A stretch of DNA of 64,000 bases from Psychrobacter immobilis (GCA_904846265.1 CAJHAA010000001.1:124001-188000); one strand, 5' to 3'; shown: positions 30,158 to 39,235, counted from the first letter of the stretch. Notes: generated by a model from the letters alone, not told the origin. Translations and numbers: made by a program.

Positions 30158-30901
30158 TTAAAGTGGTGTTTGGCGAAAAAACTTCATCATTATGTCGTAA
30201 ATATCAGGGTAAGCATCGATCAGCTTTTGCGGCGTCTCAAAAAACACCTCACTGAGTACCGCAAAAAACTCCGCAGGATTAGTCGCGCCATAACGATCAA
30301 GACCTGATTTATGATGGCTTTGAAAATCCTCAAAATCTCGTGTCATAATTTCAGTCCAGCGCGCAGGATTCATATCCACTTGTAGCGGTGGAAAGCCGTT
30401 GGCACGACCATTTAACATATCAAGTTTATGCACAAACTCATGAATGACGACATTATGACCGTCGCGCTCCCCTGAGTGTTTGGCATCCTTCCACGACAGA
30501 ATAACGGGGCCGCGCAGCCATGCTTCGCCGCTACGGTGCTGACTGCCCTCATGGACAATGCCCAGCTCATCGACAGTGGTGGTTTCGCTCTTGTAGGAAC
30601 TAGGATAAATAATAATGGCTGACCAGCCAGCATACCACTCAAGGCTAAGGTTTAAGATAGGCAAGCAAGCTTGCAAGGCGATGGATTGCCGCACCGTATC
30701 GCTAATCTCAAAACCTTGTGCGCCCGTGATTGACTTATCCGCCAAAAACAGCGTCGCCAGCTCAAACAAGCGTGTTAGCTCGTCCTCATTTAACCGATCA
30801 AGTATCACAATACGCTGAGCCGCTTGCAGCCAGTCAGCATGAGTAAACTCACTGTTGTCCAATATGCGCTGCTCGCGCCAGTCTTTTATGATGTCAAACA
30901 T
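30158..30901 (-). CDS. mtfA: MtfA-family zinc metallopeptidase
   Basis: A 247-residue cytoplasmic protein of the MtfA (DUF980, Mlc titration factor A) family. The metal-binding motif HEFVHKLD lies around residue 152-159, with the downstream glutamate-containing segment PAEFFAVLSEVFFE supplying the third ligand. GPVILSWKDAKHSG is another conserved stretch. In E. coli, MtfA binds the Mlc repressor and has aminopeptidase activity; whether an Mlc partner exists here is unknown. The frame is open to 30973, but ATG 30899-30901 (MFDIIKDWREQRIL) has AGGGATAAAG upstream and matches the usual start. Confidence 0.88.
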   Translation of the reverse strand: MFDIIKDWREQRILDNSEFTHADWLQAAQRIVILDRLNEDELTRLFELATLFLADKSITGAQGFEISDTVRQSIALQACLPILNLSLEWYAGWSAIIIYPSSYKSETTTVDELGIVHEGSQHRSGEAWLRGPVILSWKDAKHSGERDGHNVVIHEFVHKLDMLNGRANGFPPLQVDMNPARWTEIMTRDFEDFQSHHKSGLDRYGATNPAEFFAVLSEVFFETPQKLIDAYPDIYDIMMKFFRQTPL

Positions 30902-31008
30902 ACACTTTATCCCTATTCTTCTTAGTATATAGGCCAGCCGTTCTACGTATATTATAGCGATAACCAGTAGCACGCCATGATAATTACTATATTAAAATGT
31001 ATAAAAAA

Positions 31009-31038
31009 CGCCGCTCATAAATACATTACTGAGCGGCG
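31009..31038 (-). terminator. rho-independent terminator after the RhuM fusion gene
   Basis: Arms CGCCGCTCA and TGAGCGGCG form a nine-pair GC-rich stem with a 12-base loop; on the minus strand it is followed by TTTTTTAT. Confidence 0.85.
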
Positions 31039-31063
31039 CAGACTGTCATCCATACATTATGTT

Positions 31064-31789
31064 TTAAAATTGATATTGTAAGCCTAACTGTACTGAGCTG
31101 TCTTTATCATCACGTGCAAAGGTGGTATCACCATTCAGATAAGCATAGACATTGTTATGAACCTTGTTACTCACACTCAGCTCAAACGTCTCGATTTGAA
31201 CGTCATAGCGCTGTAACCACAAAAACGTCTGTGTATAGCGACTGATTATTTCAATCAGGCCGCGCCCTTCATTGGTATTCAACTCAGGGCTTTGAGCTGT
31301 CTTTCTGATAAGGTTTAACGCTTGCTGCAATTCATTGGAGTTTTTATCAAGGCGCTGTTGGTTAAGCGTATATCCTTTCACCAAGTACTCACGTAAGCGA
31401 TGGGTCGCCCATATACGAAACTGCGTGCCTTTTTTAGAATTAACCCGATAACCCACAGAAATAATGGCATCTAGATTGTAAAAGCGAATGTTGCGTCGCA
31501 CTTGTCGGTTTCCCTCTTTACGAACTACCGAGGATTGCTCGGTAGTTGCTTCTGGGTCTAATTCACCTTCTTTATAGATGTTTTTTAGGTGCAAACCAAT
31601 CGTGTCAGAGTCATTTTCAAACAGTGTGGCTAATTGTGCTTGTGAGAGCCACAAAGTATCATGCTCTAAGCGAATCTCAATCCGAGTCTGTCCATCAGCA
31701 CTTTCGTATATCTCTACTTTTACCGCATCATCATTAGACTTCTTGCATAAGTCATCGTCAGCCCTTGTAATTCCGTCAGTGGAAGTCAA
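31064..31789 (-). CDS. RhuM-family protein fused to a beta-barrel C-terminal tail
   Basis: A 241-residue chimeric frame. Residues about 25-197 match the RhuM/virulence-factor family (TLWLSQAQLATLF, NIRFYNLDAIISVGYRV, RIWATHRLREYLVKGYTL). The normal C-terminal third of RhuM is missing. From about residue 198 the sequence changes to FELSVSNKVHNNVYAYLN and ends SVQLGLQYQF, with alternating hydrophobic residues and a terminal Phe, as in the last strands of an autotransporter or other outer-membrane barrel. The start is a TTG with no good ribosome site. It looks like a recombination product and is probably non-functional. RhuM genes elsewhere occur in pathogenicity islands and near toxin or restriction genes. 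Confidence 0.7.
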   Translation of the reverse strand: MTSTDGITRADDDLCKKSNDDAVKVEIYESADGQTRIEIRLEHDTLWLSQAQLATLFENDSDTIGLHLKNIYKEGELDPEATTEQSSVVRKEGNRQVRRNIRFYNLDAIISVGYRVNSKKGTQFRIWATHRLREYLVKGYTLNQQRLDKNSNELQQALNLIRKTAQSPELNTNEGRGLIEIISRYTQTFLWLQRYDVQIETFELSVSNKVHNNVYAYLNGDTTFARDDKDSSVQLGLQYQF

Positions 31790-31920
31790 TGAACTGGTAC
31801 TTTTGCAAGAGATCTATTCATAAAGAGCTCTCGTCGCGTAATAACACACTATAATCTAATAAAAATAACGATATCTTAAGCTATCTAACTTTTAAGTACA
31901 TCGATGATAATTAGGAAAAC

Positions 31921-32173
31921 AAAAAACCCAAGCCAGTACATAATGACTGACTTGGGTTTGGTGTTTTGAATAGCATCATAACGATGTCTCATTCAGTGTT
32001 GTTTAATCTACCTCATAACCTGGTACATGGAAGACTCACTGGACTGCACCTAGATAGTGCCCCTAGTGCATTAGCAGGACTGAAACAGTCTTCCTTGGGT
32101 AAAATGCAATGGCTTGACTCGTGGACGCAGCATCGTCCTTCACCGAAAACGGTGAAACGCTAAATCTCACAAC
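31921..32173 (-). ncRNA. candidate structured non-coding RNA
   Basis: No protein family is evident, but the minus strand has all the parts of a stand-alone RNA gene. The promoter is TTGACA (complement of 32204-32209), an 18-base spacer and CAGAAT (complement of 32180-32185). Next come two back-to-back hairpins, arms TTCACC/GGTGAA at 32139-32156 and GGACG/CGTCC at 32123-32138. A long stem pairs 32029-32036 with 32087-32094 (GGAAGACT/AGTCTTCC) and encloses a second stem, 32045-32053 with 32063-32070. A T-run terminator lies at 31923-31959. The estimated length is about 250 nt. It does not resemble RNase P RNA, tmRNA or SRP RNA; a 6S-type RNA cannot be excluded. Confidence 0.55.
31923..31959 (-). 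terminator. terminator of the candidate RNA
   Basis: Arms around AAACCCAAG and CTTGGGTTT, with an inner AGT/ACT pairing and one mismatch. On the minus strand the stem runs into TTTTTTG. It ends the candidate RNA before the RhuM fusion gene. Confidence 0.75.
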
Positions 32174-32179
32174 GTCCCT

Positions 32180-32209
32180 ATTCTGCCCCAGTCTCAAGCA
32201 AGCTGTCAA
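32180..32209 (-). promoter_or_regulatory. strong sigma-70-type promoter of the candidate RNA
   Basis: A perfect TTGACA -35 box and CAGAAT -10 box separated by 18 bases, read on the minus strand. The discriminator GGGACG is GC-rich, as in growth-controlled promoters. Confidence 0.55.
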
Positions 32210-32410
32210 TCAATCTTTATCCAATAGTGGTAACTATTAATATGTATGCGTCATTTAGTGTCGCACAGTTTTACTTGTTCATTTGCGCGTCATAAGATGT
32301 CGTGTTTCTATTTTTAATTAACAAAAGTTTTTGATATTTATTATCAAATAGGCTTTTATGTGCTTACAAAATATCATTCGCTGACTACATTATTATTAAG
32401 GCACACCGCT

Positions 32411-32662
32411 ATGAGTCTGTCGTTCGAACAAATTCAGCATGCTTGGCAGGTACAAGATCCAAGCTTGGTCGAAAAGCTTTGTTTATTATCCCAGCAACCC
32501 GATCCGTTACCTGAATCACCTATATCAGAGGACGAGCTGACATTTGAGCGATTTCTACATAAGGTTCTGAGTTATTCGTTCCGAGAGCAGCCTCCTGAAG
32601 CACAGTTTGCAGAGCGTGTAGCGATAATGGCAGTCTTAGAGTCAAAAGTTATATCAGTATAG
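32411..32662 (+). CDS. small protein of unknown function, possibly truncated at its 3' end
   Basis: An 83-residue frame starting MSLSFEQIQHAWQVQDPSL, with AAGG ten bases before ATG 32411; the longer frame from 32360 is rejected. It is acidic and helical and not recognised. It ends immediately before a deleted anbu gene in another frame, and the reading there appears to switch to anbu sequence near 32640. The last residues (LESKVISV) are therefore probably read from the wrong frame of anbu DNA, and the original gene may have been longer. Confidence 0.5.
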   Translation: MSLSFEQIQHAWQVQDPSLVEKLCLLSQQPDPLPESPISEDELTFERFLHKVLSYSFREQPPEAQFAERVAIMAVLESKVISV

Positions 32663-33290
32663 CGTTGAGGGCGAGCGCTTTATGGTGCTACAGACAGCGG
32701 GTAGCTTAGCGACGTCGCAGGCAGTGTTCAATAAACTACAAAACGACATTGACCAGCGTGCTGAGAGCAACCTCAATACGGTAGCGACGTTGTTTGATGC
32801 GGCGCAAATGGTTGGCGAATGTATGCGTGATATTATGAATCATGCAAAAGCAGTCGCTAATTCTAGTCGCGATGGGGCTTTTACTAGCTCATTTATGCTT
32901 GGTGGTCAAATTAAAGGACATCCGCCTGAGTTATACCTAATTTATCCTGAAGGCAATTGCATCAAAGCCACAGAAGATACGCCTTTCTTTCAGTTGGGCG
33001 AAAGCAAATACGGCAAACCTATTTTGGATCGTTCTGTCAGCTATAACACGGATGTAAGACACGCGGCACGTGCCTTGATGCTATCATTTGATTCCACGAT
33101 TCACTCAAATCTATCAGTCGGTATGCCGATAGATTTTGTGCTTTATGAAAATGACAGTTTAATCTTACCCAAAGGTCACCGTATTGATGAGCGTGATGAA
33201 TATTTTAATACCATCCGTCATCAATGGTCAGATGCGTTACGTCGCACGTTAGTTGAATTGCCTAAATGCCCTGATAATTATTGGGGATAG
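32640..33290 (+). pseudogene. Anbu (proteasome-type protease) with deleted N-terminus
   Basis: The frame reads KLYQYSVEGERFMVLQTAGS, then LATSQAVFNKLQND and FMLGGQIKGHPPELYLIYPE, LGESKYGKPILDRSV and SFDSTIHSNLSVGMPIDF, which match the bacterial Anbu peptidase family (HslV/proteasome fold). Anbu proteins are about 240 residues and carry their catalytic nucleophile at the mature N-terminus, in a stretch of about 35-40 residues before KLYQY. That stretch is absent: an in-frame stop lies at 32637-32639, and unrelated sequence precedes it. A start at 32682 could give a 202-residue product, but it would lack the active site. It is called a pseudogene created by deletion. Confidence 0.78.
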
Positions 33291-33340
33291 ACCCTTCACC
33301 CTTAGACCCAATTTGAAGGCTGGTCGTCACATCAATAAAA

Positions 33341-35908
33341 TCACACCAATAAAAACGGTGCGGTGCGACTGTCTTCTGATTGGGCCACGTCTTCTGGCGT
33401 ACCTTGAGCGACAATTAACCCGCCCTCATCACCTGCCCCTGGCCCCATATCAATCATCCAGTCGCTATTACTGGCTACTTGCATATCATGCTCAACCATG
33501 ATGACGGTGTTCCCTGCATCGACCAAACCGTTTAATTGCGTCATCAGCATGGATACATCAGCAGGATGTAAACCTGTGGTTGGCTCATCTAAGATATAGA
33601 GCGTATCGCCTCGTTGCGTGCGTTGTAGTTCAGTGGCAAGCTTGATGCGCTGTGCTTCACCCCCTGACAGCTCAGTGGCGGGCTGCCCCAAACGTAAGTA
33701 GCCAAGCCCCACTTGCAGCAATGCATCCAATGCGCGCAAGATAGGCGCTTCATCAACAAAGAACTCATGAGCCGCTTCAACGGTTAAATTTAATACTTCA
33801 GCAATGTTTTTATCTCGATACGTGATGGTAAGTGTTTCTTCGTCATAGCGTTGCCCATGACAGACCTGGCAAGGTGCATAGACACTTGGTAAAAATAGCA
33901 GCTCCACACTGACAAAACCCAAACCTTCACAATTTGGACAGCGGCCTTTTTTGGTGTTAAACGAGAAACGTCCAGCGTCATAGCCATGTGCTTTTGCTTG
34001 CTTAGTTGCGGCAAACAGCTTACGCACATCATCGAACAATCCTGTATAGGTTGCTAGGTTTGAGCGCGGTGTCCGCCCAATCGCCTTTTGATTGATATTA
34101 ATAAGACGACGGACTTGCTCCATGCCAGCGACAATTTCACCACCAGTGACTGTCTCAAGCTCTTGCTCAAGCAAATCTGCCTCACCTACAGGCGCTTCAG
34201 TAACCGTCTTTTGCCCCAATACTTCACTGATAAGCTCTACCAATGCTTGGCTGACAAGACTCGACTTACCTGACCCTGAGACACCCGTGACACTAGTCAT
34301 CACCCCAAGCGGAAACTCAACATCCAAGCCTGTTATATTATTGCGCTCGATATTTGCGAGTTTCAGCCACGCTGTCGGTTGCCTTGTGTCAGATTTTGAC
34401 TGATGATTCGCCGTGTCGTTAGCAAAGAGATATTGACCCGTATGCGACTGCGCAACCTCACGTAGCCCTTCTACAGGCCCACTATAGACAATCTCTCCGC
34501 CATGCGTGCCAGCCTGTGGCCCGACATCTACCACCCAATCAGCATGCCCAATCACACTCACGTCGTGCTCAACCACAAACACCGAGTTACCAGACGCGAT
34601 CAACTCATCTAGCGCCCCAAGTAGCGCCTGCGTGTCAGCAGGGTGCAGACCTGCTGATGGCTCATCAAGGACATAAACCACGCCAAACAGTTGCGAGCGA
34701 ATCTGGGTCGCTAATCGCAATCGCTGTAGCTCACCAGGCGATAGCGTTGGTGTGGTACGCTCAAGCGACAGATAGCCCAGACCAAGCCTTGTTAGTGCCT
34801 CAATACGAGAGAGAATATCACTGGCAATACGCTGGGCAACGATGGCTTTTTCGCGGTTTGGTGTGTCATCTGCCACTTTGGTGTGTGCTGTTTTCTCAAG
34901 TTTGATGGCCATATCCGTCAATGTGAGCTGCGATAGCTCACCGATATCGAGTCCTGCAAATTTAACCGACAATGATTCTTTCTTAAGTTTTTTGCCGTGA
35001 CATTCTGGACACTCGGATATCTGCATAAATTGCGAGACGCGTTTCTTGGTGCGCGGGCTTTGAGTAGTGGCAAAAGAATGCAAAATAAAGTTTTTGGCAC
35101 TGGTAAACGTACCCATATAGTTTGGCTTTTCCCCTTTCTCAATTGCCTCCCGTGTCTGTTCTATATCATACTCAGGATAAACAGGCACTGTTGGTGTCTC
35201 ATCGGTAAACAAGATCCAGTCGCGGGTCTTCTTTGGCAGGGTGTGCCAAGGCTTATCGATATCATAGCCTAGTGTGGTCAATATACGGCTCAGGTTTTGA
35301 CCTTGCCATGCCGGTGGCCATGCCGCAATGGCACGCTCGCGAATGCTCTTGGTATTATCTGGTACCAGCAGATCCTCGGTGACCTCAAACACACGGCCGA
35401 TACCTGAACACGTGGGACAGGCACCATCTGGCGTATTGGGCGAGAACGCATCGGCATACAGTATCTCTTGGCCGGCGGGATACTCTCCGGCTCGTGAGTA
35501 CAGCATACGAAGACCATTAGATATGGTTGTTACACTACCGACGGACGAGCGTACTGACGGCGTACCCCGCTGCTGCTGTAAGGCAACTGCTGGCGGTAAC
35601 CCTTCTATAGTATCGACATCGGGTTCATCAACCTGATCGATGAGCCTTCTGGCATAAGGCGATACTGAATCAAGATAGCGGCGCTGTGACTCGGCAAATA
35701 GCGTACCGAATGCCAGTGATGATTTTCCCGATCCAGATATACCCGTAAAGACCACTAAGGCATTGCGCGGTAAATCCACATCGACGTTCTTTAAATTATG
35801 AACGCGTGCGCCTCTGACTTGGATAATATCTCGGTTATAGTGAGGATAGCCATGTTTCGCCGTGTCTGTCTGATTTGAAGTTTCTTCTAATGTTTTTGAA
35901 TGGGCCAT
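33341..35908 (-). CDS. UvrA class II (UvrA2-like) ABC ATPase
   Basis: An 855-residue excinuclease-type ATPase with two ABC halves. Walker A motifs GISGSGKSS and GVSGSGKSS, signatures LSPGELQRLRLA and LSGGEAQRIKLATEL, and zinc-finger cysteines in CPTCSG, CPECHG, CPNCEG and CQVCHG are visible. It is about 90 residues shorter than E. coli UvrA, and the first signature has Pro-Gly in place of Gly-Gly, both typical of the class II paralogs that lack the UvrB-binding domain. Such proteins are linked to drug or DNA-damage tolerance. The ATG at 35906-35908 (MAHSKTLEETSNQ) follows AGGAA, so the 40-codon extension from 36028 is dropped. It converges on the anbu relic. Confidence 0.88.
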   Translation of the reverse strand: MAHSKTLEETSNQTDTAKHGYPHYNRDIIQVRGARVHNLKNVDVDLPRNALVVFTGISGSGKSSLAFGTLFAESQRRYLDSVSPYARRLIDQVDEPDVDTIEGLPPAVALQQQRGTPSVRSSVGSVTTISNGLRMLYSRAGEYPAGQEILYADAFSPNTPDGACPTCSGIGRVFEVTEDLLVPDNTKSIRERAIAAWPPAWQGQNLSRILTTLGYDIDKPWHTLPKKTRDWILFTDETPTVPVYPEYDIEQTREAIEKGEKPNYMGTFTSAKNFILHSFATTQSPRTKKRVSQFMQISECPECHGKKLKKESLSVKFAGLDIGELSQLTLTDMAIKLEKTAHTKVADDTPNREKAIVAQRIASDILSRIEALTRLGLGYLSLERTTPTLSPGELQRLRLATQIRSQLFGVVYVLDEPSAGLHPADTQALLGALDELIASGNSVFVVEHDVSVIGHADWVVDVGPQAGTHGGEIVYSGPVEGLREVAQSHTGQYLFANDTANHQSKSDTRQPTAWLKLANIERNNITGLDVEFPLGVMTSVTGVSGSGKSSLVSQALVELISEVLGQKTVTEAPVGEADLLEQELETVTGGEIVAGMEQVRRLININQKAIGRTPRSNLATYTGLFDDVRKLFAATKQAKAHGYDAGRFSFNTKKGRCPNCEGLGFVSVELLFLPSVYAPCQVCHGQRYDEETLTITYRDKNIAEVLNLTVEAAHEFFVDEAPILRALDALLQVGLGYLRLGQPATELSGGEAQRIKLATELQRTQRGDTLYILDEPTTGLHPADVSMLMTQLNGLVDAGNTVIMVEHDMQVASNSDWMIDMGPGAGDEGGLIVAQGTPEDVAQSEDSRTAPFLLV

Positions 35909-36052
35909 AGCGCTACTGTTCCTAACGAATTTGTGGTTATTTTTATAAATGGTGCAAATGTTAACACGTACTGATGTCAGGGCTTGGCAAGGCTTACATA
36001 TCCATAGCATAGATAGACAAAACGACAACTTAAGTCATTAGGCACCTTATAA

Positions 36053-36083
36053 TAAAAAAACCCGCAATCATTGCAGGTTTTTT
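36053..36083 (-). terminator. rho-independent terminator after the DUF819 gene
   Basis: Arms AAAAAACC-GCAA and TTGC-GGTTTTTT pair with one mismatched base; on the minus strand the stem ends in a T run. The right arm is repeated in the adjacent 31-base duplication. Confidence 0.75.
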
Positions 36084-36128
36084 GAGGAAAAAATGCTATC
36101 ATTGCAGGTTTTTTGAGGAAAAAATGCT
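36067..36128 (+). repeat. 31-base perfect tandem duplication
   Basis: Two identical 31-base units (36067-36097 and 36098-36128), each starting ATCATTGCAGGTTTTTTGAG, followed by the first four bases of a third. The unit contains the right arm of the terminator just described, so the duplication offers an alternative arm for the same hairpin. Confidence 0.92.
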
Positions 36129-36152
36129 ATCAGAATATGGATAACCTAAATA

Positions 36153-37397
36153 CTAACCCACTACCAAGCGCATCAATTGGGTACTGATATACCCGCCAAA
36201 CGTACCCACCGCATAGCCCATAATACCCAAAAATACTCCAACAGGCGCAAGCGATGGATGAAAAGCCGTCGCGACGATCGGTGCCGACGATGCGCCACCT
36301 GTATTGGCATTAGAACCTACCGCCAAAAAGAAAAACGGCGCACGGATAAGTCTGGCAACAGCAAAGATAATCACGACGTGAATACTCATCCATAAAAAGC
36401 CGATAAGCAATAGCCACCACTGCGAGACAATACCCGCTAAATTAATCTGCATACCAATCGCGGCAATCAGCACGAAGATAAATACGGTACCCATTTTGGA
36501 CGCGCCCACATGGTCGAGTCTGCGAATCTTAGTAAAAGAAAAAATGACACCTAACAGAGTAATAATGACTACCATCCAAAAGAATGAACTGGCAAAACTA
36601 TATTGCACCGCCCATTTATATGGGGCAAAAAAGTCAGCAATTTGTCCACCAACAAAGTGCGCGACTCCTACCATGGCAAAGCACAAACCAAACATCACCA
36701 TCAAATCATTGATGGTGGCTGGACGGGCATGATCGCGCTCATAGCTTTCGACGGCTTTGATAACTTTATCAATACTACTGGTATCAGCTCGCAAGAATCG
36801 ATCGATCTTTGCGCTGTGTTTTGCCATTACTAATATTGCCAATAACCACAATGAGGCATTAGTGGCATCCACCAAGATCATCATACCAAACAAATTATCG
36901 CTGACCCCAAACAACTCTTTCATCGCCGCTTGATTTGCCGCGCCGCCGATCCAGCTACCCGCCACCGCCGAAAACCCACGCCATAGCGTGTCATCAGTAA
37001 ACATCTCAGGCGATATCCATTTAGCGACACCCAAGCTTATTGGACCACTGATAATAATCGCGATACTGGCGGCGAAAAACATGGCGATGGCTTTCCAGCC
37101 TAGCCCCAATATCTTTGGTACATCCATCGACAAGGTCATCAGCAGCAAACTTGCTGGCAACAGATACGTGGCAGTAAAGCCATAAATTTGTGAGCCGATG
37201 CCATCAGCGAAGACGCCTAAACTATTAAGCGTTGCAGGTATAAAGCAGCACAGCACGATACCTGGCAATACCGCATAAAAGCGCTGCCAGAATTTACCGG
37301 GTAATCCTTGGGTATAAAAAACCAAACCGATAATGGCCATAATGATGCCAAAGGCCAATGGCAGGCTATCAATGGTTAAATGAGAAATATCGGGCAT
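36153..37397 (-). CDS. DUF819-family integral membrane protein
   Basis: A 414-residue protein with about twelve hydrophobic segments, belonging to the DUF819 (YjcL-like) group. The pattern of two similar halves, ATYLLPASLLLMTLSMDVP in the first and GSNANTGGASSAPIVATAF in the second, fits a sodium- or proton-driven carboxylate or ion transporter fold, but no substrate is known for the family. The start at 37395-37397 (MPDISHLTI) has GGAG seven bases upstream; a GTG six codons earlier is less likely. It is a single gene between two terminators. Confidence 0.82.
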   Translation of the reverse strand: MPDISHLTIDSLPLAFGIIMAIIGLVFYTQGLPGKFWQRFYAVLPGIVLCCFIPATLNSLGVFADGIGSQIYGFTATYLLPASLLLMTLSMDVPKILGLGWKAIAMFFAASIAIIISGPISLGVAKWISPEMFTDDTLWRGFSAVAGSWIGGAANQAAMKELFGVSDNLFGMMILVDATNASLWLLAILVMAKHSAKIDRFLRADTSSIDKVIKAVESYERDHARPATINDLMVMFGLCFAMVGVAHFVGGQIADFFAPYKWAVQYSFASSFFWMVVIITLLGVIFSFTKIRRLDHVGASKMGTVFIFVLIAAIGMQINLAGIVSQWWLLLIGFLWMSIHVVIIFAVARLIRAPFFFLAVGSNANTGGASSAPIVATAFHPSLAPVGVFLGIMGYAVGTFGGYISTQLMRLVVG

Positions 37398-37483
37398 CAA
37401 ATAGCTCCGCAGCACACGATGAATAAAAGCTTGTTAGTATAGACAAGGCGAAAAAAACGCGCAAGCAGCGATCGAATAAACAC

Positions 37484-37516
37484 AAAAAAGCCAGATAACA
37501 AGTATCTGGCTTTTTT
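37484..37516 (-). terminator. terminator after the DEAD-box helicase gene
   Basis: Arms AAAAAAGCCAGATA and TATCTGGCTTTTTT, a 14-pair stem with a five-base loop and T runs on both strands, downstream of the helicase stop. Confidence 0.88.
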
Positions 37517-37573
37517 AGTGCTATCTTTAGGCGATCAAGTAATTAATAATTTTAATCACCAAATATGACAATA

Positions 37574-39235
37574 TTACGAGTTGTTACCACGGTTGCCGCC
37601 GTTTGGACGACCTTGACCACGGCTGTCAGAACGACCTGCTGGGCGACCTTGGCTGCCACTTGGACGACCACGACCTGTTGCAGCACGCTCACCACGTGGA
37701 ACGCCAGTGCTATCGCCGCGGCTAGGAGCACCAGTGCGCTTGCCTTGATACGGCTTGCCACCTGAACGCTCATTTGGCTTGCCTGACGTGTCACGTGGCT
37801 TACCTTGATAACCGCTGTCATTGCTAGCGCGTTGACCAGTTGATGAGCTGTCGCTTGAGCGACCACGAGCATTAGCAGGATTACCTTGATAACCACCGCT
37901 TGAGCGACCACGGCCTTGACCATTACCACCGCCGCCGTTCGAACGACCGCGACCACGACCATTACCTTTGTTTTCGCTAGGTACATAAGTCTTCTTAGGC
38001 TCCATGCCTTCGATGATACATACTTCCATTTTGCGATCTAAGTAACGATTGATAGCGTTTAGCTGTGGACGATCATCCATGCTACATAAGCTGATAGCGA
38101 TACCAGTACGACCAGCACGACCACAACGACCGATACGATGGACGTAATCTTCAGTCTGACGTGGAAGATCATAGTTAATAACGTGCGAGATAGCTGGAAT
38201 ATCTAGACCACGAGCCGCAACGTCAGTCGCTACTAGGATTTTAACTTTACCATTACGCAAGTCTTGAACGATACGGTTACGCTTGCTTTGCGGCAAATCA
38301 CCATGTAGGAAGCTGGCTTTATGACCCGCTTCTTGTAGCTGTTTGGCCAGTTTTTCAGTGCTACGTTTGGTAGCAGCAAAGATAATGATCTGTTCCATAT
38401 CTTGCTGGCAAACGATTTTGTCAAGTAAGCGGTTTTTGTGATCGAAATCATCACAGTAGTACACTTTTTCTTCGATGTGTGCAGATTCTACTTTGATTGA
38501 TACACGCTCAGGGTTCTTAGTGAAGCTGGCAGCGATTTTACCTACTGGGCCATCCCAAGTTGCAGAACACATAATCGTTTGACGATCAATTGGTGCAGCA
38601 CGAAGGATGTCACTGATATCATCAGCAAAACCCATGTCTAGCATACGGTCAGCTTCATCAAGTACCAAAATTTCTAAGCTTGATAAGTCAACACGACCAG
38701 CATTGATATGGTCAAGTAGACGACCTGGGGTGGCAACGATAACTTGAACGCCTTTTTTCAACGCAGTGATCTGACCATTGTATGGTGCGCCGCCCACTAA
38801 AGGTACGCAGAATAGACCACGCATGTCTTTAGAATAAGTACGTACGCTATCATGTACTTGCTGAGCAAGTTCACGCGTTGGCGTTAAGATGAGAGCTTTA
38901 GTTAATTTATCAAAGCTAGTGGCACGGCTTAAACGGTCAAGTACAGGGATAACGAATGCCGCCGTTTTACCACTACCGGTTTGCGCAGACAATAATAAGT
39001 CGCGACCGGCTAGTGCAAAAGGAATGGCTTGTGCTTGAATAGGTGTTGGATTGGTATAACCACTGCGATCAAGCGCAGTCAAAATCGGCTTGGCAATGTC
39101 TAGTTCAGCAAAGGTAATTTGATCTTCATCAGTCGCGTCAGTAGTAGCCGCTTGATTATTAGTATCAGTATTTGGAGTGTCAGTGTTTTCGATGATGCCG
39201 TTTTCAGCGGCGATTGCAGATAAAATATCAGTCAT
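37574..39235 (-). CDS. DEAD-box ATP-dependent RNA helicase, RhlE-like
   Basis: A 553-residue helicase. The Q motif with PTPIQAQAIPFALAGRDLL, motif I SAQTGSGKTAAF, motif II VLDEADRMLD, motif III MCSATW and motif VI HRIGRCGRAGRTG occupy roughly residues 30-400. The last 130 residues are a long, disordered Arg/Gly/Ser/Asn-rich tail (GRGRGRSNGGGGNGQGRG and later SQGRPAGRSD), which should bind RNA and can drive condensate formation. Such helicases help ribosome assembly and mRNA turnover in the cold. An unusually long spacer upstream could be a cold-shock-type leader. RhlE is favoured over RhlB or DbpA because of the tail, but the subfamily is not certain. Confidence 0.88.
   Translation of the reverse strand: MTDILSAIAAENGIIENTDTPNTDTNNQAATTDATDEDQITFAELDIAKPILTALDRSGYTNPTPIQAQAIPFALAGRDLLLSAQTGSGKTAAFVIPVLDRLSRATSFDKLTKALILTPTRELAQQVHDSVRTYSKDMRGLFCVPLVGGAPYNGQITALKKGVQVIVATPGRLLDHINAGRVDLSSLEILVLDEADRMLDMGFADDISDILRAAPIDRQTIMCSATWDGPVGKIAASFTKNPERVSIKVESAHIEEKVYYCDDFDHKNRLLDKIVCQQDMEQIIIFAATKRSTEKLAKQLQEAGHKASFLHGDLPQSKRNRIVQDLRNGKVKILVATDVAARGLDIPAISHVINYDLPRQTEDYVHRIGRCGRAGRTGIAISLCSMDDRPQLNAINRYLDRKMEVCIIEGMEPKKTYVPSENKGNGRGRGRSNGGGGNGQGRGRSSGGYQGNPANARGRSSDSSSTGQRASNDSGYQGKPRDTSGKPNERSGGKPYQGKRTGAPSRGDSTGVPRGERAATGRGRPSGSQGRPAGRSDSRGQGRPNGGNRGNNS

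Noticed and set aside
31966..32163. A 65-residue open frame on the plus strand
   Set aside because: It has a TTG start and no family resemblance, and it coincides with the hairpins of the candidate RNA on the other strand.
34092..34905. Several 60-130 residue plus-strand frames
   Set aside because: They are antisense to the uvrA2-like gene and have no domain features.
36053..36131. CRISPR-like array at the short repeats
   Set aside because: The two units are directly adjacent without spacers and are only a tandem duplication.
37552..37986. A 144-residue Val/Ala-rich open frame on the minus strand
   Set aside because: It is a frame shadow of the Arg/Gly-rich tail of the DEAD-box helicase, whose repetitive codons keep other frames open.
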